DNA of 64,000 nucleotides from an uncultured Paracoccaceae bacterium (GCA_951812305.1 CATOSB010000011.1:1-64000), one strand, 5' to 3'. Positions 1 through 8,439 are shown, counted from the first letter of the stretch. Made by a program: numbers and translations. The notes: generated by a model not told the origin, from the letters alone.

Positions 1-39
1 CCTCTCACTCTATTCGAAAGGCGTGGAATGTAAGCGGTG

Positions 40-1656
40 TCACCGCGCCCTGTCAAAGTTCCAGGGCATGAGTTCGTCGATGCGGGCTGCTGGATGGCCG
101 GCAGCGATGGCTTCGAGGGTTGCCTTGAGATAGGCATAGGGCTCGACGTCGTTAAGCTTGCAGGTTTCGATCAGGGAGGCGATACGCCCCCAGTTTCTGC
201 CACCTTCGTCATGGCCCGCAAAGAGCGCGTTCTTACGATTGAGGGCAATCGGGCGGATGGCTCGCTCGACCACGTTGCTGTCCATCTCGATAGCGCCGTC
301 GTCGAGAAAGAGCTTCAGTCCGTCCATGTGTTTGGCGATGTAGGAGAGCTTATCGCCGAGGCGTGATTTGGCCGAGATGCGGGAGCGGACGGTTTTGAGC
401 CAAGTCTCGAATGCCTCGATCAGCGGCTTGGTCTTTTCCTGGCGAACAGCTTTGCGCTCGGCGGCGGGTTTTCCTCTAATCTCAGCCTCGATCTTGTAGA
501 ACTCGGCAATCCGCCTGAGCCCATCCCCTGCAATGGGCGAGCCATCGCGGTCATGCACTTCCTTGAGCTTGCGCCGCGCATGAGCCCAGCAATAGGCCAG
601 TTTGACGGATCCTGAGTTACGGCCCGGTTTGGTCAGGGCATTATAACCCGTATAGCCATCCACCTGCAGCGTACCGCTGAAGCCGGTCAGGAACTCCGTT
701 GCGTGTTTGCCGCCACGCCCATCGGCGTAACAGAACACAACACCCGGTGGGCCGGTGCCCCCGAAGGGCCGCTCATCGCGGGCAATGGCCCAGAGATACC
801 CGGTCTTGGTTCTGCCGCGCCCCGGATCGAGCACCGGACAGCGCGTCTCATCAGCAAAGAGCTTGCTGGAAGATTTGAGATCTTTGAACAGATGATCCAC
901 CACGGGAGCAAGATGGAAGGATATCCGGCCCATCCAGCCCGCAAGGGTGGAGCGGTGCAGATCAAGGCCGGATCGGGCATAAATCTGCGCCTGCCGGAAC
1001 AAGGGGCAGTGATCGGCGTACTTGGAGACCGCCACCTGCGCCAATGTCCCCTCGGTAGGCAGGCCACCCTCGATCAGATGTACCGGTGCAGGTGCCTGGG
1101 TCACGCCAGCGTCCTTGTTCGGACAGGCGTATTTGGGCCGGATGGTCACGATCACCCGCGCCTGGGCCGGAACAATATCCAGTCGTTCGGTGCGATCTTC
1201 GCCGATCCTGACCATCTCACCACAGCCGCAGGGGCATGTAATGCTGGCAGGCTCGATCACCTGTTCGATACGTTCCAGATGATCCGGCAGGTTCCCAAGG
1301 TTGCGCTGCACAGGTTTGCGCTTCTTGCGCGGTTTGGTCATCTCGATTGTTTCTGACTGCGCCTCGGCCTCGACTGTCGCGACCTCCAGATCTTCAAAAG
1401 CCAGTTGCCGTTCATCCGGGCTGAGCTTCTCGGAGCGTTTGCCATAGACCAGCTGGTGCAGTTCTTTGACAAAATGCTCCAGACGCGCGTTGATCGCCTC
1501 AAGTTCCGCGTTCTGCGTGGCGAGAGCGGCGTTGCTTTCTTCGAGTTCGGCAAACTGAGATGTTAGGTTTGAAGCGTCCTGCCGGGCCGCCAAAACAACC
1601 GCCCGCACCTCCGCGGGAAGGGCATCCAGATCAAGGGATTCAAGAGCGTCAGGCAT
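40..1656 (-). CDS. tnpC: IS66 family transposase TnpC (copy 1)
   Basis: This 538-residue protein is the DDE transposase of the IS66 element. It has a coiled-coil N-terminus (about residues 30-70), a zinc-finger region with CPCGCGE near residue 143, and the IS66 catalytic core. The acidic residues sit in LFADETRCP, LQVDGYTGYN and EMDSNVVERAIRP. The N-terminal linker (DASNLTSQFAELEES) differs from that of the second copy. The gene follows tnpB in the same direction with a gap of about 55 bp. Confidence 0.95.
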   Translation of the reverse strand: MPDALESLDLDALPAEVRAVVLAARQDASNLTSQFAELEESNAALATQNAELEAINARLEHFVKELHQLVYGKRSEKLSPDERQLAFEDLEVATVEAEAQSETIEMTKPRKKRKPVQRNLGNLPDHLERIEQVIEPASITCPCGCGEMVRIGEDRTERLDIVPAQARVIVTIRPKYACPNKDAGVTQAPAPVHLIEGGLPTEGTLAQVAVSKYADHCPLFRQAQIYARSGLDLHRSTLAGWMGRISFHLAPVVDHLFKDLKSSSKLFADETRCPVLDPGRGRTKTGYLWAIARDERPFGGTGPPGVVFCYADGRGGKHATEFLTGFSGTLQVDGYTGYNALTKPGRNSGSVKLAYCWAHARRKLKEVHDRDGSPIAGDGLRRIAEFYKIEAEIRGKPAAERKAVRQEKTKPLIEAFETWLKTVRSRISAKSRLGDKLSYIAKHMDGLKLFLDDGAIEMDSNVVERAIRPIALNRKNALFAGHDEGGRNWGRIASLIETCKLNDVEPYAYLKATLEAIAAGHPAARIDELMPWNFDRAR

Positions 1657-1711
1657 GGCGTGTTCTTAGCAGATCAGGCCACGATTTACACCCTGTACAT
1701 AAGGCTGAGAG

Positions 1712-2065
1712 TCACTCTGCCGCACCCGGTCGACGTGTCCGCCGCGCCGTCACCCGTCGCCAGTCCAGGCCCTCAAACAGGGCCTCAAATTGTGCCTTGG
1801 ACAGCCGCATCACGCCATCATGGACCCTGGGCCAGGCGAACTTGCCCTGTTCCAGCCGCTTGTACGTCATCACCAGACCGGACCCATCCCAAAGCAGAAC
1901 CTTGATGCGGTCTCCACGTTTGGCGCGGAACACGATAATTACGCCCGAGTGCGGATCAAGGCCCGGATCGCGTTCAGCAACCGCCGCCAGCCCGTCATGG
2001 CCCTTCCTGAAATCCACCGGCCTGGTCGCAATCACAACCCGCACCGATTGAGACGGAACAATCAT
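1712..2065 (-). CDS. tnpB: IS66 family accessory protein TnpB (copy 1)
   Basis: This 117-residue protein has the standard IS66 Orf2/TnpB pattern, with VVIATRPVDFRKGHDGL near the start and IKVLLWDGSGLVMTYKRLE in the middle. TnpB is required together with TnpA and TnpC for IS66 transposition, but its biochemical role is not clear. Its start overlaps the end of tnpA by 4 bp (ATGA at 2062-2065), which suggests translational coupling. Confidence 0.94.
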   Translation of the reverse strand: MIVPSQSVRVVIATRPVDFRKGHDGLAAVAERDPGLDPHSGVIIVFRAKRGDRIKVLLWDGSGLVMTYKRLEQGKFAWPRVHDGVMRLSKAQFEALFEGLDWRRVTARRTRRPGAAE

Positions 2066-2421
2066 CCCTGTCGCGCAAGCGAGTGTGCAACATCCGTGAT
2101 CCGTTTTGTGGCCGTGCTTTTGGGCAACCGGACAGTGACAGATCCCGCGATGATCTCAATACCGTCAAAGGGCGAAGGCGGTGGTGTCGCAAGCACTGCG
2201 ATCTCTGCAAAACCAGACGTCTGACCCTCGTCACGCGCGACCTTGCGCCTGGCCGTCGTGCGCCATGTCGATAACCGCGTCGCCGACATACCGTGTTTGC
2301 GAGCCACACCCGCAACCGTCGCGCCTGGCGCATACGTCTCGGCCACAATCGCCGCGCGCTCCGCCGCCGTCCGCAGTACAGGTTTGCGACGCGAAACCTC
2401 CGCCCCATCATCCAACATCAA
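2062..2421 (-). CDS. tnpA: IS66 family DNA-binding protein TnpA (copy 1)
   Basis: This 119-residue protein is the first gene of the element. It contains a helix-turn-helix of the transposase IS3/IS66 orfA type (AAIVAETYAPGATVAGVARK, then GMSATRLSTWR, residues about 22-52). It probably binds the element ends. A purine-rich GGAGGTGATTT sequence lies just before the start on the coding strand. Confidence 0.92.
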   Translation of the reverse strand: MMLDDGAEVSRRKPVLRTAAERAAIVAETYAPGATVAGVARKHGMSATRLSTWRTTARRKVARDEGQTSGFAEIAVLATPPPSPFDGIEIIAGSVTVRLPKSTATKRITDVAHSLARQG

Positions 2422-2498
2422 ATCACCTCCAGATCATTGGAGACCAGCATCTCATATCAAACCGCAAGCCGATACCATGGGGCGCTCGCACCGGTTAC

Positions 2499-2668
2499 GA
2501 CGCAGCCTCACCTGCCTTGACGCGCTCCTTTTCTTCTTTCGTCATCCGCTGGCGCGGTGCACAGACAAGGGTCGCATCCACAATCTGGCCTCCGGTGGGT
2601 CTGTAGCCCCGCGCGCGAAGCTGATCTTCAAACGCGGCAAAAAGGAGCTTGAAAGTTCCTGTTTGCGT
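2499..2668 (-). pseudogene. IS5-family transposase, C-proximal fragment
   Basis: Read on the minus strand, the frame gives TQTGTFKLLFAAFEDQLRARG and then GGQIVDATLVCAPRQR, the catalytic-core region of an IS5-type DDE transposase. It is the direct continuation of the N-terminal piece at 5458-5810. The two were separated by an ISBst12-type element whose 8-bp duplication GTTTGCGT is present at 2661-2668 and 5458-5465. The rest of the C-terminus is missing because the IS66 element begins at 2498. Confidence 0.85.
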
Positions 2669-2762
2669 GTAATACCAAGGGTGCTTCAAAATGACTCAGC
2701 TATGGATTTTGGGTACCGCCTGAGGTGCTGAGGTGATTCAAGATTGGCAAAGGAGACCACCG

Positions 2763-3272
2763 ATGCCAGCCAGGATACCGATGCGAGCCGATTTTACCGC
2801 CAATGATCTGCGCAAGCTTGCCGCAGAGAGTTCTGATGCCCGGCAGAGCCGACGGCTTTTGTCGCTTGCCGCTATCGCCGATGGCATGTCGCGTGGGGCT
2901 GCGGCCCGCATTGGCGGGATGGACCGGCAAACGCTCAGGGACTGGGTGCTCCGTTTCAACGCTGATGGTCCAGCGGGGCTGCTGGATCGGCAGCGAGGAG
3001 GCTCGCGATCCCGCCTTGACAATGCGCAACTGGATGAACTGGCGGCTCTTGTCGAGACCGGTCCTGATCCTGAAAAGGACGGTGTCGTCCGCTGGCGGCG
3101 GGTCGATTTGAAGAATGTGATCAAGGCGCGTTTTGGCGTCGACTATCACGAGCGCCATGTGGGGCAGATTCTGCACAATCTGGGCTTTTCCCACATCAGC
3201 GCACGCCCTCAGCACCCGGGGCAGGACGTGCAGGTCATTGAGGATTTCAAAAAAACTTCGGCGACAATCTGA
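2763..3272 (+). CDS. IS630 family transposase, N-terminal frame (orfA)
   Basis: This frame encodes the helix-turn-helix part of the transposase (DGMSRGAAARIGGMDRQTL and a winged-helix region to about residue 165). I prefer the ATG at 2763 because AGGAG lies 8 bp upstream; an upstream GTG at 2733 is possible. The frame ends in a run of seven A followed by C (3249-3256). A -1 slip there joins it to the next frame and yields the full DDE transposase, a well-known mode of expression for IS630 elements. Confidence 0.85.
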   Translation: MPARIPMRADFTANDLRKLAAESSDARQSRRLLSLAAIADGMSRGAAARIGGMDRQTLRDWVLRFNADGPAGLLDRQRGGSRSRLDNAQLDELAALVETGPDPEKDGVVRWRRVDLKNVIKARFGVDYHERHVGQILHNLGFSHISARPQHPGQDVQVIEDFKKTSATI

Positions 3273-3289
3273 AGGAGACGCTTCAGGGG

Positions 3290-3832
3290 GTGCCGCCGGA
3301 CAAACCCGTCGAAATCTGGTTCCAGGACGAGATGCGTCTCGGTCAGAAGAACACCCGCGTCCGCCAGTGGGCACGCAAGGGCACACGGCCCCGCCAGCCC
3401 GCCGATCAGCGTTACCAAAATGCGTATCTTTTTGGCGCCATCTGCCCCGAACGCGGCACCGGCGCGGCGATCATGATGCCAGCAGCCGACACCTATGCGA
3501 TGCAGCGCCACCTGGAAGAAATCAGCAAAATTGTCTCCGATGGCGCCCACGCCGTCATCCTCATGGACCAAGCCGGCTGGCACACGACATCCGCTCTGGA
3601 AATCCCGCAAAACCTGTCGCTCATGTTTCTGCCGCCCAAATCACCAGAGCTGAATCCAACCGAAAACATTTGGCAATATCTCCGCCAGACATGGCTCGCA
3701 AACCGGACGTTCGACACATATGACGCGATTCTCGACGCGGGGTGCGAGGCCTGGAACAACCTCATCGCAAGACCGCAAACCATCACATCCATCGCAAGCC
3801 GCAACTGGGCGAAAGTCGGTCAGATTGAATAA
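3290..3832 (+). CDS. IS630 family transposase, catalytic frame (orfB)
   Basis: This frame carries the DDE catalytic domain: WFQDEMRLGQ, HAVILMDQAGWH and SPELNPTENIW provide the D, D and E. The frame is open upstream to the A7C slip site at 3249-3256, where translation would read KNFGDNLKETLQ. It is most likely translated as a fusion with the helix-turn-helix frame rather than from its own ATG. Confidence 0.85.
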   Translation: MPPDKPVEIWFQDEMRLGQKNTRVRQWARKGTRPRQPADQRYQNAYLFGAICPERGTGAAIMMPAADTYAMQRHLEEISKIVSDGAHAVILMDQAGWHTTSALEIPQNLSLMFLPPKSPELNPTENIWQYLRQTWLANRTFDTYDAILDAGCEAWNNLIARPQTITSIASRNWAKVGQIE

Positions 3833-3904
3833 CCCTTGGTATAACTCCCAAGCACCCCCTGCAAGATGAGCAAGATGAGCGGGGCTTTGGTGGGTGCTGT
3901 CCGG

Positions 3905-5320
3905 TTATAGGCGCGCGATGATCTGAGCTGGTGGGACCGTGATGATCTCAAGGATATTCAGCCCATGCTTTCTGGCTGTGGAGATCACGGACCGGATGTC
4001 GGCGAAGACCCGGGCTCCCTCGATCGTGCGGAAACTCCCCGGGATCTTCATGCGCACTTTCATCATGCGCAGGTCCTGTTCGGCCTGATTGTTGGTGAAG
4101 GGGACGTCAAAATCCGTAAGGAACCGCAAGACGTCGCCGCGGAAGTCCCGCAAGCGAATGAGGAGATTATGCCCCGGCCTTCGCGGCTTTCTCCCTCGAG
4201 AACCGGTTTTTGGCACCAATGGTGGCAGCCCTTCATGGAAGTCTGTGCCCTTGGCAAGGATTGCCATGTACTCGGCGAGTATATCCTCATGAACGGATGC
4301 CGGGAGTTCGGTGTCGCCTCTCCCCTGCGCGGCACACTTCAGCTGATTGGCGTTGGTGAGCAGCGCGCTCAACTCTGTCGCCCATGGCTCTTTTTCGATC
4401 TCGGCGACGGCCCTCGGTTCGCGCAGGTGATGTGCCCCACAGAGGGCGTGTGCGTCCACCCCCTCCATATGGGCGTAATACGATTTCCAGTGATCATGGA
4501 CGATCGTCCCACCGTTCAGGAAGGTTGGAACAGCACCGCGCCCGGGATCGATCCGGTAGTGGGTGAATGCGCCATCACAGATCGTATGCAACCAGTGCAG
4601 CTTGCCGGCGACACGCAGCCCGGTCTCGTCCAGATGCCGAACACCGCCTCCCGTGAGGGTATCACGAATGTGCTCGACCACGCCACTCAGACGCTGCGCT
4701 GTGCCATTGACCCGGTTGGTCACGCTGGCCGCGCACAGGCTGGTGGCTCCGAACAGATCCCGCAGGAGTTGGCAGACCCGATCTTCGGGGATCAGCTGCT
4801 GGACATTGCAGTAGACCGCCGCGGCCCGTATGCGCGGACCATATTGCACATGCGCGCTCACGCCCTCGGGAAACGCGGCCGTTGTCGTGGCTCGGCAATG
4901 CGCGCAGCCGTAAATCATTGCCTGATGCTCGGTGACTTCCAGCTGCGGCGGGGGCACGTCGAACACCTGACGGTTCTTCACCCCCTCGATCATCTCTGGC
5001 GTCTGGCGCTGCTGACAGGTACGACACTGCGCTGCTTCATGGCGTTGCACAAAGTCTGGCGTTGGCGTCTGGCGCAGGGTGTCGCCTCGGTGGCCAGTCT
5101 GGCCGCCGCTTTTCCTGCCGGACTTTCCACGCAGGCTGCGTGGTGCCGGCTTCTTCAGCCCATCACTCGAGGGAGGCTTGCTGCTGTTACGGCTGTTTTT
5201 GCCAAGCTGCCTGCGCAGTTCATCAATCTCTTGCGCCTGGAATGCTACAAATTCTTCCAACTCCGAGATCCGGCGCAGAGCCATAGCGGGGCTTTGTTCA
5301 AGGGAGGCAACCTTATCCAT
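3905..5320 (-). CDS. IS66 family (ISBst12-type) transposase, subtype b
   Basis: This 471-residue transposase is the only gene of its element. It has an N-terminal coiled coil followed by the KNSRNSSKPPSSDG linker, a zinc finger (CRTCQQ, later CAHC), and the DDE core (RHLDETGLRV, IVHDHWKSYY, NNQAEQDLRMMK). It is clearly homologous to, but distinct from, the six near-identical transposases at 20078, 32414, 35103, 49612, 61109 and 62731. Elements of this group have no tnpA or tnpB. Confidence 0.94.
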   Translation of the reverse strand: MDKVASLEQSPAMALRRISELEEFVAFQAQEIDELRRQLGKNSRNSSKPPSSDGLKKPAPRSLRGKSGRKSGGQTGHRGDTLRQTPTPDFVQRHEAAQCRTCQQRQTPEMIEGVKNRQVFDVPPPQLEVTEHQAMIYGCAHCRATTTAAFPEGVSAHVQYGPRIRAAAVYCNVQQLIPEDRVCQLLRDLFGATSLCAASVTNRVNGTAQRLSGVVEHIRDTLTGGGVRHLDETGLRVAGKLHWLHTICDGAFTHYRIDPGRGAVPTFLNGGTIVHDHWKSYYAHMEGVDAHALCGAHHLREPRAVAEIEKEPWATELSALLTNANQLKCAAQGRGDTELPASVHEDILAEYMAILAKGTDFHEGLPPLVPKTGSRGRKPRRPGHNLLIRLRDFRGDVLRFLTDFDVPFTNNQAEQDLRMMKVRMKIPGSFRTIEGARVFADIRSVISTARKHGLNILEIITVPPAQIIARL

Positions 5321-5457
5321 TCCAGCAGTGATTCAGAAAATCAACCCGAGCGCAATGGAACCCTGAGCAGAACGGAAGTTTCATTCACCCTATGGTAAAT
5401 TAGACTCACACCAAACACTACAAAACCAGACAAGTCAGCAGGGGGCTTGGGAGTTAC

Positions 5458-5810
5458 GTTTGCGTCAGCTTCTCCCGAAACAGCCATATCGTCTTCTGGT
5501 CAGGTGTCGGCTCCCCGATCTGAAATCCCAGGAAACGCAGCCAGCTGAAGCGGTCCCGTATCAGAAACTCCATCCGCTCATCGCTCACATTGTGCATCGA
5601 GGCCAACACCAGCACCTTGAACATCACAACCGGGTCATATGGAGGACGGCCACCTTTGGGACGCTCACCGTATCCCAGGGCTTCTGTCAGAACTGAACGG
5701 AAGGCTTCGAAATCAACGTGCCGCTCCAATGCCTCCAAGGGGTCCCCCGTCACCGAAAGCCGAGCAAGATGATCCGTCAAATCAAACAATCCAGGTGCAT
5801 GCATAACCAA
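5458..5810 (-). pseudogene. IS5-family transposase, N-terminal fragment
   Basis: The frame begins MVMHAPGLFDLTDHLARL and includes GGRPPYDPVVMFKVLVLA and SDERMEFLIRDRFSWLRFLG, the N-terminal domain of IS5-group transposases. It breaks off at EKLTQT, exactly where the ISBst12-type element begins. The remainder continues at 2660-2499. The outer end of the IS5 lies between about 5811 and 5850, next to a trbB relic, but I could not define its terminal repeat. Confidence 0.88.
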
Positions 5811-5836
5811 AACCCTCCCACTTCAAGTGAATCAGA

Positions 5837-6196
5837 TTACATCCCAAAATGCACGGTTTTTAGAGGCGTCCAGCTGATGAAGGGGGTCTGGTCGGTGGAT
5901 GTGACCTCGGTGGCCAGCATGGCCAGCCGCGCCATCACCTCATCGGCCCCGTTGGCATGCAGCGTCACCAGGCCGCCGGGATGGCCGGTGTTCCAGGCTT
6001 TCAGCAGGGTCATCAGGACCGCACCCTCGCGGACCTCGCCGACGATAATGCGCTGCGGTGCCAGCCGGAGTGCCGAGACCAGCAGGCGGTCCATCGTGAC
6101 GCGGTCCGCGGTCCGGATCGCCATGGAATTGGCGAATGGCGCGCGGATTTCGGGCGTGTCCTCGATCACCACCAGACGGGTGGCGGAGCGGAAGGG
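5837..6196 (-). pseudogene. trbB: TrbB/VirB11-type conjugation ATPase fragment
   Basis: The minus-strand frame contains TRLVVIEDTPEIRAPF, then RMAPQR-like ALRLAPQRIIVGEVREGAV and LLKAWNTGHPGGLVTLHANG. These match the Asp box, Walker B/GEVR and His box regions of TrbB-type secretion ATPases. The Walker A domain and the C-terminus are absent, so this is a relic of about 110 codons. It lies between an IS5 end and the broken DUF2891 gene, and suggests that a conjugative plasmid or element once recombined here. Confidence 0.75.
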
Positions 6197-6296
6197 ACCC
6201 CGTTCGAACCTTCTCCTTTTTGGGGAGTGCTGTACAAATGTCGCGAACTTCCTTCCTAATTCCGAACGACTGTAAAGGCGGCAACGGTCTTCCCGG

Positions 6297-6652
6297 CTAG
6301 CGCCCACCTAGCAGCGGCTGAAGCGCGAACATACCAAATTGTGCAACCCAATGACCTGCTACCAAGTAATCGTCTTTTGCCGCTGAGTACTGTTCAAACC
6401 CTTGGATAAAGTGCGATGCGTAAGCATCCACCACATCAGCGCGTCGCGAAACCGAGTGATCATACATGTCCCAGAGGCCCCAGGCTCTACTAAAGTTGAG
6501 CCCATACTCATGAGCCGTTTTGGGATCCAAAACAGGTACCGGAAGGCCGTTCACTGCTAAAAAATCATTAAGCCATATTTCAAATTCATCTCTCTCCAAG
6601 ACTCGGGACACTACCATCGCCCAGTTCGTGCAGATCGCCATAAATGAGCCTA
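6297..6652 (-). pseudogene. DUF2891 family protein, C-terminal fragment
   Basis: This frame, ending VAQFGMFALQPLLGGR, is the C-terminal third of the exported DUF2891 protein whose N-terminus is at 9482-10064. It is cut at a CTAG site by IS630 type b. Removing the IS630 (6653-7889 plus one TA) and the IS982 element (7961-9481 plus its 6-bp duplication) joins 583 + 63 + 356 bp into one frame of 333 codons plus stop, with no other defect. Confidence 0.82.
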
Positions 6653-6662
6653 GTCCCTTGAT

Positions 6663-7325
6663 TCATCCGATTTGCGGGTAAAGGTGAGCAAGTTTGATGC
6701 GTGCGTCTTTAGTTGAGAATCGCCATGTCACCTTTGCGGATGCGGTGTTTCGCTCGGTTTCCCATGCCTTTGCTTCATTGGCCAAGGTGTTGCGATCAGG
6801 AATGCGGCGGTCGAGACATTGACGCGCAAGTGTGCTGAGTTCACATTCTGCGATGTTGAGCCAGGAGCCGTGTTTGGGCGTGAAGTGCCACTCAAACCGT
6901 TCGACAATGCGACGGGCTTCATCAGGTGGAAAGGCCTTGTATAACGACGCCGGGTTGTGGGTGTTGAGATTGTCCTGAACCAGTGTAATCCGGTCAGCCT
7001 TGGGGAAGTGGGTGTCGGCGAGGTCCTTGAGAATGTGGGCAAAATCGATGGCGGTTCGGCGGTCTCGAACGGCAACATGGCGCCAGCCTTCAAGCGGGGC
7101 AAACAACATGAACAGGCTGGCCACACCCGCGCGCTCGTATTCATAGTCGAAACGGGCTTCGCGCCCCGGCCGGATTGGGATCGGCGTACGGGTCTCAAAG
7201 GTCAGCTGCTTGCTGGTCTCGTCAAGGCAAACCAGCGGGCGGGCCGGATCATAGGGGCGCGTGTAGACTTCCAGCACATCTTCCATCGCAGCAACAAAAC
7301 CTGCATTGGCTTTCGGAGGGATCAC
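6663..7325 (-). CDS. IS630 family transposase type b, catalytic frame (copy 1)
   Basis: The frame holds the DDE domain of the transposase: LVCLDETSKQL, RITLVQDNLNTHN and HGSWLNIAECELS supply D, D and E. It overlaps the helix-turn-helix frame by 4 bp (GTGA). It is open upstream through KPHKSRYWVIPPKAN to a seven-A slip site, so the active protein is probably a -1 frameshift fusion of the two frames. Confidence 0.86.
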   Translation of the reverse strand: MIPPKANAGFVAAMEDVLEVYTRPYDPARPLVCLDETSKQLTFETRTPIPIRPGREARFDYEYERAGVASLFMLFAPLEGWRHVAVRDRRTAIDFAHILKDLADTHFPKADRITLVQDNLNTHNPASLYKAFPPDEARRIVERFEWHFTPKHGSWLNIAECELSTLARQCLDRRIPDRNTLANEAKAWETERNTASAKVTWRFSTKDARIKLAHLYPQIG

Positions 7326-7813
7326 CCAATAGCGGCTCTTGTGCGGTTTGAGCGCGTTTTTTTGAGCACCCGATGGATCGTGCTGTCGCTGGCTGCTTCA
7401 ACGATGCCCAATTCGACCACGCGCGTTTCCAGAAGACGCAAAGACCAGCGCGCGTGACCCTCCGGTGGTTCCGAACAGGCCAACGCAATGAGCTTCGCCT
7501 CAGCGGTTCCATCAAAGATTGCTGGCGTGGACGGGGTCTTCTGCTTTTTGCGACCCAGAGCCGCCTCAAGGCCTTCTTCCACAACCTGGCGGCGGGTACG
7601 GAATACTGTGGAAACACTGGTCTCCAAAGCTTCTGCAATCCGCTCGTCATCCCAGCCGCCACTGTCTGAAGATACATCTGCCTTGAGCAATATCCGCGCC
7701 TTGAGCAGTCGATACGCCGCCTGCCGACCCGTGCGGATCATATCCTCAAGCTGCAACCGCTCACCAGCATTCAGTCGAACAACATACTTCACAGCACGAC
7801 CACATTTTGACAT
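7322..7813 (-). CDS. IS630 family transposase type b, N-terminal frame (copy 1)
   Basis: This 163-residue frame encodes the paired helix-turn-helix part (GWDDERIAEALETSVSTVFR, residues about 52-71) and a second basic helical region. Near its end lies a run of seven A followed by C, where a -1 shift leads into the catalytic frame. The last codons after the slip site (SNRTRAAIG) are not conserved IS630 sequence, which supports the frameshift reading. Confidence 0.86.
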   Translation of the reverse strand: MSKCGRAVKYVVRLNAGERLQLEDMIRTGRQAAYRLLKARILLKADVSSDSGGWDDERIAEALETSVSTVFRTRRQVVEEGLEAALGRKKQKTPSTPAIFDGTAEAKLIALACSEPPEGHARWSLRLLETRVVELGIVEAASDSTIHRVLKKTRSNRTRAAIG

Positions 7814-7891
7814 CTCAATACCCTCCCAAAATCTATAGCAGAGTGATTCAGAAAAATATCACAACGTCAAATCATGCGAAGCGAGGGACTA

Positions 7892-7960
7892 GTTCATCGT
7901 TGTAATCGCACGAGAGCTCGTCGCGATCCAAATACAGCTTCCTAATCGAATTAGTGATTA
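7892..7960 (-). pseudogene. DUF2891 family protein, middle fragment
   Basis: The 69 bp between the IS630 type b and IS982 elements read, on the minus strand, ITNSIRKLYLDRDELSCDYN and then DELG, in frame with both neighbouring fragments of the DUF2891 gene. Positions 7955-7960 (TGATTA) are one arm of the IS982 target duplication; the other arm is 9482-9487. Confidence 0.8.
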
Positions 7961-7998
7961 ACCCCGATTCTGGATAAGACGTTGGCGTCACCAGTGCA

Positions 7999-8439
7999 CT
8001 ACTCGACAGAATTTTTTCGTAGTTTTTTGATTCGTTTTTTACGATACTCGTTGACCCTTTTTCGCAGAGGGTTGCGATGAGGGATTTCCACCATTGTTAT
8101 GGAAATGATCCTCGGTTCTCTCAAAGCCTCATTTGGCTCCAGTTCAACGGCAATTCCGCCAAACTCTCCAAGAAATAGAACATTTGAAACGGTTTCGTGA
8201 TCCGCTTTGAATGTATCAGGGTCATTTTTCCGTACGTGTTTCGGGATGATCACCTGAAAGGGAGTGGCAGCCATCAGATCGAGCACAAGTGTCATGGTTC
8301 TTTTAGGGAGCGCAGCCAGTTCATTGAGCTTATCCGTGAGGGCGTAGAAACGGTTGGGGTCCTCTTCCATCATGTCGAACATGAGGTCCCGGATCTTCTC
8401 ATAAGCGAGATCTTCGTTGATTGGGAAGTTGTTCTCCAT
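7999..8439 (-). CDS. Passenger protein of unknown function in IS982-type element (copy A)
   Basis: I do not recognise this 146-residue protein. It starts MENNFPINEDLAYEKIRD, with AAAGG about 8 bp upstream of the chosen ATG; a longer frame begins at 8565 but overlaps the transposase start. The N-terminal half is acidic and helical (MMEEDPNRFYALTDKLNELA). The middle looks like a beta-rich domain (PFQVIIPKHVRK, VSNVLFLGEFGGIAVELEP). The last 25 residues are strongly basic (RKRVNEYRKKRIKKLRKN), which could bind nucleic acid. It is transcribed away from the transposase and is identical in translation to the copy at 37540-37980. Confidence 0.7.
   Translation of the reverse strand: MENNFPINEDLAYEKIRDLMFDMMEEDPNRFYALTDKLNELAALPKRTMTLVLDLMAATPFQVIIPKHVRKNDPDTFKADHETVSNVLFLGEFGGIAVELEPNEALREPRIISITMVEIPHRNPLRKRVNEYRKKRIKKLRKNSVE

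Larger units (their letters stand above)
30..2498 (-). mobile_element. IS66-family insertion sequence, copy 1 (tnpA-tnpB-tnpC)
   Basis: The ends are GTAAGCGGTGTCACCGCGCC on the left and, read from the right, GTAACCGGTGCGAGCGCCCC, which form imperfect terminal inverted repeats. Inside are the three genes typical of IS66 (tnpA, tnpB, tnpC, all minus strand). The flanking octamers differ (CGTGGAAT on the left, GACGCAGC on the right), so no target duplication remains, and the right end abuts a truncated IS5 transposase. The element therefore sits at a rearranged junction. A second, nearly identical copy with a perfect duplication lies at 10098-12587. Confidence 0.93.
2673..3841 (+). mobile_element. 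IS630-family element, type a, copy 1
   Basis: This is a 1,169-bp element with ends TACCAAGGGTGCTTCAAAAT and, from the other side, TACCAAGGGTTATTCAATCT. TAA is repeated on both sides (2670-2672 and 3842-3844), consistent with the TA-directed insertion of IS630-type elements. An identical-length copy in reverse orientation lies at 33043-34211. It landed in the terminal inverted repeat of the ISBst12-type element. Confidence 0.92.
2669..5457 (-). mobile_element. ISBst12-type IS66-family element (subtype b), carrying an IS630
   Basis: This single-ORF IS66-family (ISBst12-group) element is flanked by the 8-bp duplication GTTTGCGT (2661-2668 and 5458-5465) inside an IS5 transposase gene. Its ends are GTAACTCCCAAGCACCCC and its inverse. 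The left terminal repeat is itself split: an IS630 element occupies 2673-3841, inserted at the TAA of G-TAA-CTCCC. With the IS630 removed the element is about 1,617 bp. Its transposase differs clearly from the six other ISBst12-type copies in the window. Confidence 0.9.
6653..7889 (-). mobile_element. IS630-family element, type b, copy 1
   Basis: This 1,237-bp element is bounded by CTAG at 6650-6653 and 7889-7892, with a TA duplication. Its ends read TAGTCCCTTGATTCATCC and, from the other side, TAGTCCCTCGCTTCGCATGA. It interrupts the DUF2891 gene. An equal-length copy, in reverse orientation, is at 57804-59040 inside an FAD monooxygenase gene. Confidence 0.92.
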
